Under the pieces are notes generated by a model. That model saw nothing but the letters and a program-made list of their open reading frames with translations. It searched no databases and was not told where the DNA came from. Both the position numbers and the translations under genes were made by a program. Positions 12,993 through 23,800 of a stretch of 60,000 nucleotides of DNA are shown here, in pieces (within the stretch, counting starts at the first letter, position 1; each line of letters opens with the position of its first letter). The stretch comes from Polytrichum commune (taxonomy: Eukaryota; Streptophyta; Polytrichopsida; Polytrichales; Polytrichaceae), in contig OX485804.1 of NCBI GenBank assembly GCA_950295325.1, positions 47,742,001 to 47,802,000 of the forward strand. Reading direction: 5' to 3'.

Positions 12993-15166
12993 AAGTCATC
13001 TCTTTTTATTTATCTTGTCTCATGGGACTCAACTCATATTTTGGTTTTTTCTCAATAACTTTCCATCAATTAGTTTGGTTTTAGATCCATCAACAAATGC
13101 CACAACATGCCAAAAGAGCAGGTTATTTTCCTTGACAAATATACTATATATTGTGTGTGAAATCGGTGTCAAATGTAGGTTGCCGAGTTAACTCGGTCGC
13201 CATAAATGTCTAGAATCGTATGTACCACTCTACATAAAAGAACCATTTGGCCATGTGTTTACAATGAACCAAGCGACCCTTCCTTTGTTCTTGTAAAGGG
13301 ATATAGGTGATGGCAAGATGCCAATAGTACATGTCTTTGTCTCCGAAGACTAGGTCTTCGTTAGTGATAATACAAAAGTAGGTGTTCCATGACAATGTAA
13401 GCTATTTGCACAAAGGGCATTGCCTTCTACTTTTCATCAAATCGTCATCCAACATATATTGTTGGGGTGCGCGTATGCACATAAATGCACATCATCGAGG
13501 TCGACGTTGTCAAATTCATCTCCATAGTGTGAGGATGACCAATGATTTAAGGCATTGTGGAATGTGGTAGACATCCCTATCACTACTCATGGCACTCGGC
13601 ATGCAATATACCATGCATACCTCAAGCTTGCACTCTTTATTGGACAAGGCGACTACCGTCGGTCCCTCAAAGTCCCATGCACTATGGCCACAACAACACA
13701 AAGTTTTTTTTTAATTGCCAATAATCTACTAACTTAGGCGATACCTTTCCACTTGACCCTTGAGGGCACATGGGAGTGAACCCTTTTTTGAGATGTGTTA
13801 TAAAACTCTTTTTTTCTTCCAAATGTTCTTGAGAACCTTCACAAAAGAAAAGTTGTGAGGCACCATCAAAGGCCAATCACATTTATTTTCCTCAAAAAGG
13901 CATATATATATATATGGTCTTCTTATGATGGATTAAAAACAAAACTTTAAGTAGTCAATGAATTCATAAATTTTAGACGATTAGTATAGATTGGTGGAGG
14001 GTTACAAGCTTAATATGATCTCGAAGTGATCAAACACACATAAGGCTTCTATATTTTAAGATGTGAGCACTTGGCGAGGTATAGAGGACAAGTTCTCATC
14101 GTGATCACGTTTTTGAAAGTGATAGAAAGTTTCAATTGCTCGTTGCGTTTGGAGAATACATTTGCTCAAAAACACAAATTTTAAACAAGATTTTATCATT
14201 TGAAATTGAGAGTCCCATTTTGGGAGGTTTAGGCCAATGAGGATGAATACACATGTATACACTCTTGCTTGAAGAATGTCGTCACCTTCTCTACAACCTT
14301 GTAATTTTCACACTACCCACATCACATTTTTGTTTCATGACAACCCTATGAATATCAACTCCATGACATGCGTGTCTTATATAATTAAAGATATGGTTGC
14401 CTTAATCAAACACTAGTCTCATATGCATGTGTTTGAATGTTATACGATAAGGCCCATAGTTAATAACGGACACCAAAGAGACACATTATGATGAGATTGG
14501 ACATGTGCTCAAAACAAGGACACCAATATTGACTTTGGTAGTTAACATAATCAAGAGGCCCATGTGATTGTGCAAAGGAATGAAAGATTAATCTTCATTC
14601 TAACCTCTTCTAAATTTTGTATGTTAACATTGATTTTGATACTTCAAATAAACTATGATCCATAATTAGTAACCGGATGAGACAAAGTGCAATTCAATGT
14701 ATTGACCAAAGTGTTGAAAGTGTCCACTATAAACATGCAAGCCATAGAAAGACATTGGTCACCATAATCTAGGAGTTTGGCCTCAACCAAGGGGAGGGAA
14801 AACGTAAAGGAGCTTCCTGGTTCGGTTCCTGTGATGTTGGTCAATATAATTTCCACATGGAAATTTAGTGGGTCTTCAAGCAATTGTAGACGGCCATGTG
14901 GCAACTTCTAGAAAGCAGAATGACAAAGCACTCTATGAGAAAAGGAGGAAATATAATCACCCCCCCCTTTTTGGTGTTTGGAGCATATCCAACTCTATTC
15001 AACGGTTTTAAGTTTCACGCATCTGTTGTGGGTCCATCTTTGAGAGAAGAGAGAGAAGAGAAGAAACTTCGATCCCTATGAGGGACCGACGTGAATGAAG
15101 TGTTTGTTAAAATCCATCTTTGAGAATTATAGGTAGGCTGAAGAGATTTAGATCCGAGGGCCCTTT
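12991..15166. other. Non-coding region, no gene recognised
   Basis: AT-rich sequence with only short unconvincing open frames. It includes a short AT microsatellite near 13900. I see no gene, and no transposon ends that I can pair. Confidence 0.5.
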
Positions 15167-15370
15167 CACACCATGGCCGTCCAAGTTGAGAGGCCGTGGG
15201 ATTGAATGGCCAAACTTTGTTGGCTCTGTCTGTAGGACAGAGGCTATGCATCAACTTCTTCATTTCAAGAGCAAATTTCCTAACCACTTTGCGTTCACAC
15301 TTGGATGTGTACTTGTTCTTGTTATTTTTGGTCCACTTTATTTAATGTGGATGTTAACTATAATTATATA

Positions 15371-15423
<53 letters not shown>

Positions 15424-15857
15424 GTATATGTATATGTATATATAGAACTATAATTGCTCCCTAAAATGCATTGAAAGAAATCTAGTTAACTATAGTTATT
15501 TCGGCAGTTCTTGATTATTTATTCTAAAAACTTCGGGTGATATCAAAATCCTTGACCTGCATTTGAAAAGAAGGTGCACAAAATCCAAGAAAGGTTTGGT
15601 ATAGTAAATAGCCATGGATTGGCATGAGCAAAGTGGACAACTATAATTGTAGTCTTTCATAGTAAAGGACAGAGCCTCACAGTTCTACCGTTTTCTTGTT
15701 GAGAGTCCAAAGAAATGGGCTGAAAATACATAGTCAATAAAATATAGAAATTGGAGCCTTCGGTTGGGCATAGTGTGAAGCTTCCAAAGGCGAAGCCCAA
15801 AGTCCAAACCTTTGGCCATGAACTCCCACGGCCTCTCGACTTGGACGGCCATTGTGT

Positions 15858-15858
<1 letters not shown>
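15167..15858. mobile_element. Inverted-repeat-bounded element (about 690 bp)
   Basis: 15167-15216 (CACACCATGGCCGTCCAAGT...) and 15809-15858, read on the opposite strand (CACACAATGGCCGTCCAAGT...), are about 50-bp inverted repeats with only a few mismatches. The left end is preceded by GGGCCCTTT, like the ends of the MITEs at 17.0 and 54.2 kb. The right end runs straight into a GA microsatellite, so its last bases are lost. The interior contains one copy of a dispersed repeat and no open frame of note. Likely a non-autonomous DNA transposon carrying another repeat inside. Confidence 0.5.
15217..15700 (+). repeat. Dispersed repeat, copy A (partner at 51226-51646)
   Basis: From TTGGCTCTGTCTGTAGGAC to TCTACCGTTTTCTTGTT this segment matches 51226-51646 nearly base for base, in the same orientation. 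The main length difference is a TG/TA microsatellite near 15375-15442 in this copy. Neither copy holds a credible open frame. The opening words resemble the region just inside the 5' LTR of some plant Ty3/gypsy elements, but that is only a hint. Confidence 0.8.

Positions 15859-15859
<1 letters not shown>

Positions 15860-15907
<48 letters not shown>
15860..15907. repeat. (GA)24 microsatellite
   Basis: Uninterrupted GA dinucleotide abutting the right inverted repeat of the 15.2-15.9 kb element. Confidence 0.95.
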
Positions 15908-15909
<2 letters not shown>

Positions 15910-17033
15910 CCATTTTATTCCTTGCCCAAAACCCCTCCAATCTAACGGCCAAGAACTTGTTAATTTTTTATTTTATTTTATGAAAAAAAGTTGACGGCCT
16001 CAACCATAGTTTGGGTTTCCATTCCTATCCGTCCCAAACTTTCTTTGAGTGTCCATCGCCTTGGTCAAAAAGTATTGCCATGTACGCATTTTGGAGAGCG
16101 ACAACCTTTGGACTTCGGCCTCTAGTGTGAAGGGTCGAGAGGTCAAGTTATTGGTTTCTTGCAATTTGATTGGTGGAGATCAACGGCCTCTTGAACTTTG
16201 GCCATAGTGTGAAGTGGCCTTGAGAAGCATTGGGGTTTATAAATTTACAAAGAAGATTAATGATAAAATTTCCCACTAATATTGTAGGGGGCTCTTTATT
16301 CTTACACAAAATCATTATTTTCCCCTCAAATTTTGCCATGTGTCATTCTCACATTTGATAAAAAAACCACTTGTATCCCATGTGAAAACTCCATTATGGC
16401 ACATGTAAAGATGAAATAGAGAGTTGTCTACTTGACATTAAATAGAGGATTGACCTTAAATAGAGTATGTGGTTTGACCTTAAAGCCACCACTAACATGA
16501 TTGTATCATGTATGTAAGAGTTTTTACGCTCGCAAGAAATGTCAAAGTTGAATTAAACAATAAAAGTCTTTCCAAAAAATATGCTCTCGACCAATGAGAT
16601 TGCTTGTTTTAGGGTTTCCTTTTGTCTTGGACCCTAATGTAAGCCCGCCCTATTACATAAGGGGGAGAACCACAAAGTCACTCATGCCTAGTCACATGTG
16701 ATTTCCATGACAAGTGGCGTGTGCCATGTCATCGTATGATCGCAAACGTGGGGCCAATGGGATGGCATGACACTGGATTCAAGGAATTTGGTAATGAATG
16801 GGGCACCACACACACTTCTTTGAACGGATGATGTTATTATGATGTCACTAGGTCAAAGTTTCACTCGTCATTCATAAAATAGGGCAGACCTTGGAGTCCA
16901 TACTCGTAACTTGTTTTACTTTTGAGGAGGTACACGAAAGTTGACTTTGACCCTTTGCATACTTAATATCTTATATTTGCTATATCATCTCACACCGACT
17001 CATTGATCACATACCATTACTCAGGGCCACTTC
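15908..17033. other. Non-coding region with scattered TGTGAAG/GGCC words
   Basis: No gene seen. Words such as CATAGTGTGAAGTGGCC (near 16203) and TAGTGTGAAGGGTCGAGAGG (near 16122) resemble the inner parts of the neighbouring MITE ends in reverse orientation, so this stretch probably contains further broken copies. Confidence 0.4.
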
Positions 17034-17528
17034 ACACATGAGACTGACAGCCCGTGACCATTCACTTCAAGCACTCTCATTGGTGGAAAAGGCGGAGACG
17101 GTCCAAGTTCGCTTCACACCATGCTTGATGGACCGACTGAGTAAGCTTATGTGAATGCAAGATGGATGCAAAGTCTACATGGATTCTTACATGGCATCGA
17201 ATGGATCATGTTTCATGATTACTTGGACTAATTTCAAGGACCACTTCTTGGAGGTAGGCCTAACACAAAACCAGGAGACCATGGCACTCCGAACGCTCAT
17301 AACCGTTGATTTATTTTTATTTTATCATGTGTGAGGACTTGCATGAATAGAAATTCCTTGAAATAACATTTGGTTGAGGGCCCGGTCACATATGGCTTCA
17401 CATTACACTTGAGGATCCGTGACCACATGACATGATTTTGGAGGTGTCTTGGGATGGCCTTTGGACACTTTCTTTTGGGCTCTCATAATTTCATGGTCAT
17501 GGCTCTTGGCTCGTGTGTGAAGTGGCCC
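17034..17528. mobile_element. MITE-like element with GGGCCACTTCACACA ends
   Basis: Left end GGGCCACTTCACACATGAG and right end, read on the opposite strand, GGGCCACTTCACACACGAG differ at one base. The element is 495 bp and is flanked on both sides by TCA, which fits a 3-bp target-site duplication. It has no coding capacity. A 3-bp duplication fits CACTA or PIF/Harbinger mobilisation, but the ends do not match either classic terminus, so the superfamily is open. Confidence 0.62.
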
Positions 17529-17589
17529 TCATGGGTTTTGTTTCCCAATACCTTTCTATAGGTTGTCGGGGTGTAGTAAAACACACTCT

Positions 17590-17775
17590 CTATAGGTTAT
17601 TGTTGTTGTTGTGTTTAATTTTACATATTTTTTTAATTCTTTTGGGGAACACACGAGGTGCATGCCCACCTAGCTAGTTTTTCCATCAAGTAGAGATAAG
17701 ATTTCATGGTTGGGAATCGAACCGCCAACCGCTTCATTTGGTTTTGTGTACCTCTCCACTATCATCTAGTAGTTT
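17590..17775 (-). mobile_element. Probable tRNA-derived SINE
   Basis: On the minus strand a box A (TAGTGGAGAGG, fitting TRGYNNANNNG) is followed 29 nt later by an exact box B (GGTTCGATTCC, about 17713-17724), the internal RNA polymerase III promoter of tRNAs. The sequence around them does not fold into a full cloverleaf that I can draw. Downstream is a unique body of about 90 bp and then an A-rich, CAA-repeat tail. This is the layout of a plant SINE. Length and exact ends are approximate, and no clear target duplication was found. Confidence 0.5.
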
Positions 17776-18109
17776 TGGGTCATCTCGGACTGTACTTTAT
17801 AGGGTTATTGTTAGGTCATCTTAAATTAACACGAATAGACGAATTTGGGGTCTCTAATATTGATTTAGGTGTAAGTTTTGTTGAACACAATAAATGGAGG
17901 CTCTACATGTTGTATGATCGATGTTTCCACCCTCCCCGATGATAGGTGATGTGAATGTATATTAAATGTTCAGCTCATGAAACTTGTTCTCTTACTAAAC
18001 CTAATGAAGTCTATCCTCTCTTTTCATCCACTTCATATTTAGGTTGAAATTTAATAAATATTTGCATTCAAAAATGTTATTCTAAAATAAAAGGACAAAC
18101 TATTGCACC

Positions 18110-18479
18110 ATTTATGGTATTTAAGTGCACAAATTCTAATTGTCTTGCTCAATGTTGATTGTAAACCGCAACATAGTGTCACCAACACTAAATGTTAACC
18201 CAACATTATTTGTCATTCCTTGTAATTTTTTGGGGGGATTATTGATTTATAGTGTTGCAATTATTGTCACTTACTAAGTGAGTGTTCATCCAAATGTCAA
18301 TCATCCATTACATTATTTCATCACAAGTTGCTGACAAGAGAAGGTAAGGTTTTTGCCAATGGATGAACACATCCATCATCCATAACAGTGTTTGTAAACT
18401 TCTTCACAAGAAGTGTCATCCAAAAAGTTATCATAGTGACATTAAATACCATATGACACTACTTGTCATATTAAGTGTA
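18110..18479 (+). repeat. Dispersed CACTA-like repeat, decayed copy (partner at 41504-41862)
   Basis: From CTAATTGTCTTGCTCAATG to CCATATGACAC this segment is clearly related to 41504-41862 in the same orientation. The terminal CACTAAATA-type inverted repeats that are clean in the partner are eroded here. A further stretch at 18951-19045 matches what follows the partner copy (41862-41935), so this locus carries either an insertion or a longer version of the element. Confidence 0.65.
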
Positions 18480-19974
18480 GATGCTTAGAGGTATCTAAGC
18501 ATCATGTCCACTAATTGCCAACATATTACTATTTGTCAACATAAGTAAGTTTAAAAAGTAAAAAACATGATTAACATCATATAGGGTAGTACATTGGGAT
18601 ACTTGGGATGATAGTTTGTGTTTTAATATGCAAGGGACCATATTATTTGATATACTAATGACAAGTGTCATGTGTTCACATACTAGTATGCAAGGGGAAG
18701 ATACTCTTGAGCATACTAATGTCAAGTGTTATTTGTGTACACTTTAATCAACATGTAGATTATCGTGTAACATAGGCATACACTTCATAACGCTATTGAA
18801 CATGTTGATGCCATGATATTAGTAAGTGCACTTGAAATGCCGAGTGTCATGAGGTGACACTAATGGTGAAGTTGTCAATCATTGATTTAACATAGCATAC
18901 GCCTCAAAATAGGGTAAGTGAGACTATTACGCATGTGATACTAAATACCACAATGGTGTAACCATTTCATTGAGTGTGCCCCACATTGTTCTTCATTGAT
19001 CCGCAACAATTGTCTTGCAATCATTGGGCAACAAACAAAGTGGATGTCACATGAAAATTGGTGTTGCATGAGAAAGTCACAAAAACCACTATGTTGTTTA
19101 CACTATTGACCGTTGATCATCGACCACTACTTTTTAAATTCTCTCATTGGTTGTGAAATGAATGGCAATCTCACTTCATTTCACACAAGGCCACCAAAAA
19201 TAAGAGTGACCACGTCAAAAAATGGATGAGAAAATGACATGGAATCCTACATGTTGAGAAATGGATAATGTTTGGTGGTCACCTAGATTGCGGCAAGAGA
19301 ACCCAAGTAGCTCGTCTCAACATAAATCGAAGGTGACCATGTCATAAACGAATATTTGTAACAACCTCTATATAACCATACATTAATATAATGATATACT
19401 TATTTTTAGTAATATTTTTTATTTTCATCAAAACATTGTTGTCCCAATCTAAGTGCGCTTACATTATGTCTCGTGATCAAGGCTTTCAAAAATCAATGTG
19501 GATTTATCTTGGTTATGGTCTTTGGATCATGGTTATCTTGGTTATTTCTCTTACATGGTTCTCCCATATAAGCAAGAGGTGAATAAGGAGGGAACAAAGA
19601 AGGCTAGGTGGGCCCAAGACATACCGTCTCTTAACCCCTCACAAGAAAAAAAAAAAACATAAATAAATGTACAAAGAAGATAACCTAAATACATAATGAA
19701 TTGCTCATTCAATTGCAGAAGGGTTATCAAAGCTTGTAACTTTTTTGCATCCATGAAGGCACAATATCATACAGAATGCTCAAATTTCGTCTATGGACTC
19801 ATCGGTTATGATGGATAACCAACTCGAGTAGGTGGATGACTCTCGTTGTCTATCTAAGGTTAGGAATTGAGGGTTTAACCTCTTTTGCATGGGTGAAGCA
19901 AAGTCAGCTATAAAAGCTAGCAAAGTTGGGCAAAGAGGTCGTCTTTCTTTCCTAAGTTATTGCACAAATCCTCC
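18480..19974. other. Non-coding region with repeat fragments
   Basis: No gene recognised. It contains the 18951-19045 fragment of the CACTA-like repeat and otherwise AT-rich sequence with many small TAGTG/CACTA words. Confidence 0.4.
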
Positions 19975-20152
19975 ATGGCTACCTTGAAGTTTGATGATTT
20001 CTACGATCATGTCAGAGAATGTGAGTCCAGGCTCTTTTGGATAACTTACATGTTAAGTAGGTTATGAAGGATGTTGTCTTTCTGTTTGCTCAGGTTTACA
20101 GGGACGAGCAGCTTGGAAGGTGCAGGAAGCTTCAATGCTCTGCTCTCCCTGA
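19975..20152 (+). CDS. Possible small two-exon reading frame, function unknown
   Basis: An ATG at 19975 opens a frame reading MATLKFDDFYDHVRE that meets a good splice donor (GTGAGT) at 20021. An acceptor after TTTGCTCAG at 20093 would continue in phase to a TGA at 20150, giving about 35 residues. I do not recognise the product. It may be a chance frame, the first exons of a broken gene, or part of the transcribed leader upstream of the Integrator gene. Confidence 0.15.
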
Positions 20153-20681
20153 ATGTCCGTAGCATTTGGACTCTCTGCTTTTTGATTGTTATATTTTTAT
20201 GTTTTTTTTCATTGCAAATAGGTAACCAGGATGTCCTGGGGTTTGAATTGCTTCGAGGAGTTTGAATTCTGTGTTTGGGTGAAGTGGAGCACGCAGGGCA
20301 TTTTGATGGTGTGAGGTGCATGTTCGATTGACGTAAAGTGGAGCACATATGTTTGAGGTGGACATTCATTGTTTGATCATCGGACATGCTTTGCTACAAT
20401 GGCTCTGACATTGTTTCAGGATGTTCTTGATGATTGTTTCTAAACCCTCAATTGGCTTGGAAATTCCCCTGTGCTCACCTTATAGTTGCCTCTCACAATA
20501 ATCTCCTGACCTCCGCCTCTGGATTGTAACTTGATTTTTTGAAAATTCTGACGGTAGCCTCTGTATGCATTCAGGTTCTACTACAATTGCAGAGTTCCTC
20601 CTTTTCGGATTGATTATGTATTGATACGTCTTCGAGAAGCTGGCAAGAATGAAATAGGTTGATAAAGTCCACGGACCTCAT

Positions 20682-20783
20682 ATGGAAGCTGACATCGCGT
20701 CTTCATTCATGAGGAAAATGAACACAATCGGCATGGGTGTAGTAGATAAGGAATGGTTGCGGTCCAGAAGAGCGAGTTTATGA
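20682..20783 (+). CDS. Possible upstream ORF in the INTS8 leader
   Basis: A 33-codon frame (ATG 20682, TGA 20781) lies about 100 bp before the INTS8 start. Its codons look unbiased and it matches nothing I know. If transcription starts upstream of it, the frame could lower translation of the main product. Confidence 0.2.
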   Translation: MEADIASSFMRKMNTIGMGVVDKEWLRSRRASL

Positions 20784-20795
20784 AGAGGAGCATGC

Positions 20796-20810
20796 TTAGG
20801 GTTTAGGGTT
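20796..20810 (+). promoter_or_regulatory. Telo-box (TTAGGGTTTAGGGTT)
   Basis: One and a half copies of the plant telomere word, about 80 bp upstream of the INTS8 ATG. Telo-boxes (AAACCCTAA on either strand) are common near the transcription start of plant genes for translation, snRNA and other housekeeping work, which fits this gene. Confidence 0.45.
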
Positions 20811-20886
20811 ATGGTGGTGAACCATGCTGTGAAGCAGGGTTTAGGAATGACGTGAAGAGGAGAGTAAGGTAAAGATTACAACAACG

Positions 20887-23800
20887 ATGGCAGGAGCAAT
20901 TGGGGAACGAGACAGGGATCGTGGGCCGCGGGGGGATGCAGGGGCAGCAACTTCATTGTGGATAGACTATGTGTTGCTACCGGAGAAGCTGGAAGAGCAC
21001 CTTGTAGCTTTAGCAGCAGGTCAGGTGGCCAGCCCTACCCCTGCCGATCTCATCACCATGTTCCTGGAGCAGGCTCTCGTCAATCACAAGGGCTCTCCAG
21101 GAAGCTCCTCGGCACTCCTGTCCAAGGATGGGGTACGTTGCCTAACAGTCACCTCATTAGCCAAGGCCATGCAGGAATGCAAGATTTGTAAGGATACAAT
21201 GCTGTGTGCAAGGTGGACTGTTCTACTCTGCACTGTTTTTTTTTCTAAATTGTGCAAGGCCTTGGAATGGTGCAACTTGCAGCTAGTGTGATGGAATTGC
21301 TCAGTGAATTGTTAGATTTGTATAAGTGTAACATGGGACTGCACCCGCAAGGAATACATAATGAGAATCACCATGTCAGAAGTTGGAGCCCTCCATGTAG
21401 GTTGGTTTGCTACCATTTGTGGCTTCTTCTCACCTTTGGTTGTTTGACCTGCGCACTTTGCACTTTGATTTTGAGGCAAACCATTGAACAATCTTGACAC
21501 AATATGGTGTGCAATGTGACTGTTTCACGTGCATAATTCTCTAAATTTTGCAACTTGCATCTGGTGTGATGAAATTGTTCAGTGGATTGTTAGATTTGTA
21601 GAAGGGAAATTGCATGGAACCACATTTACAAGGATGTGTGTTGCTGCAATTCTTTAGGTCATTTTTGCTGGTGGAGCTTAATATGTTGACCATGTCAATA
21701 CTCGTGTCCTCTTAAGAGGCACTGTTCAAGGTTTCGTTTAATTTTCCATCTCCTGTAGTATAGGGACGTTTCTTGAATTTCATTGTGCTTGATTTAAGGA
21801 CTTATGATAAGTACACTACTTTGCCGTTGAAAATTGCAGGGTCTTCCACCTGGTGCTTTTACAATTATGGGTAAGACAGCAGTCTTGCTTTGTGAGAGAG
21901 CTGCTAGAGTGGCTGTGGCAGCTGGTTTGTCACTTTTGGATATCGAGGCTTCCATCGGCTCTTATCAACACCAGTATTTGCTTCTTAAAGCCTTGGTGAA
22001 ATATGACAAGGATCAATTGTTGATTCATGAATGCGATTTTCACCGATGGGTACTAAGAAATGCATTGCAATCACATCCACTGGGATCAGCGGCTCCAAAT
22101 GCTACATTGTCAGGGCTGCGGCCTGCTGTTGGTTCTGTAGGAGAGGATCTATCTGGTTCCCTTAAAACTCCAGACAATGGAGGCGTTCTAGTTTCAAATT
22201 TTCAAAATGTTAACAACAGGGTGGGGGAGGTTCCAATTGAGGAGGAGAGACCTTCGGTTGAGTTCCTTGAGAAAATTCTTACACGAGAGGATGGGTCTTG
22301 TGCGATGGATATTGTCACACCAGAAGAACATGGCATGACAAATGAGGTCAAAATGGAGACTTCAACTGCATCACAAGGAGAGGATTACTCTCATAGCAAC
22401 CAGTCACCAGTCCACACCGTCATGAGCACAAAATATCGGTTAGCAAAACTGGATACAATCAAATATTTGTTATGAAGTGCATCTCCTCTATTGCAATTTT
22501 GAGAGTATTTGATGCAGGAATAGTATCGAGATGGAAGGATACTGCTCCACTGAGAGCTGGACACATTGGGTTGAGAATTCTGTAGTTGCCGAGAAGGTTC
22601 AGCAACTTTTACCAAATAATCATGTTTCTGTGCAAAAGGTTCCAGTAAATTATCTAAAAAATAAATCTCAACAAAGTGACGAATAGAAGATTATGAAACT
22701 AATTTGAAGTAGCACAGGACGTGCACAATTTGTGCCAATGAAATGTTCCCATCAAAGGATTTCATTGCATGAAGCCTATGTTATCTGTATTTTGAAGCGC
22801 TCTATGTTTCCACTAATGATTTTGAACTCACAGCAACTTTGGTTGTACTATGTATCCTAAACGTTTGTTGTTTCTATTTGTAGATGCCAAATTATGCTGG
22901 ATGTTGCTGAGGTGCATTTCATGAGGGGACGGATACCTAGGGCTCATGAGTTGTTTACAATGTGTGCGGAGTTAGCAAAGTCAAAACAACGAACTGATGA
23001 GACTGACAGAGCCCCTCGCGAAGGTGTCATTCCGGAGCTGCAAAAACTGCACAGTTCAATTATTGTCAGTGCGGCAGCACCTGTTCCAGCTGAGAGGCTC
23101 GCTGGATTCATAGTAGCCTGTCGAATGCTTTTGGGTACACATATGAAGCTTAGTGCTGTTGAAGACAGTAATAATGAGAGTCTGAAGGAAATTGGACTTG
23201 GTTCGTCACCTGTGCTTGGTCTTGCAAAACCATATGCTGCCCAGAGGATGGTCGTGGCTTGTGAACAAACCAGGTACAATATAAAACGGCGTTTTGAAAG
23301 GGTTCAGACACTTGTGTCTACAGTACCAACTGAGGATGACCTGCCCATTGAACTGCCAAACAAGAAGCTGAAAATGTCGCCTGATGAACGAAAGGATGAA
23401 CAAGTTGAGCTTCGGGAATCACAAGGAGAATCAGAAGCAAGAACTCAAGATTGCACAGACTTGAAGGCTACCCCATTAATAGATAGCAAACATGGAAGCA
23501 AAGAAGAGACAGGTGGCGCCTCTTGTGTGAAACCAGTTGGTCCAGAGTCAGGGGTTGCTGGTGGAGTTCAGAGCACTTCCTTGAATGAAACTTCATCAAT
23601 AATAAGTGGTGCTGATGTAGGTGGCTGGTTACTCACAGCAGATCCGGTCTTCAAGGAGATTTTTGAGGATGGCATCCAGGTGGGTGAAATCGAAGGAGGC
23701 TCACCAGCAGAAGGAGAATCTGATAGCAGACGACTGCTTCAGCTTATGGTGCATGATACTCTTGAAGGTCATTTACGGTGGGGTTATCGGATTTCCCTGG

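Noticed and set aside
17706-17780. A functional tRNA gene
   Set aside because: Boxes A and B are present, but I find no complete acceptor, D and anticodon stems. A SINE head fits better.
21252-21497. Continuous 81-codon frame through INTS8 exon 2 as an independent gene
   Set aside because: Only its first third resembles INTS8. The rest reads through the intron.
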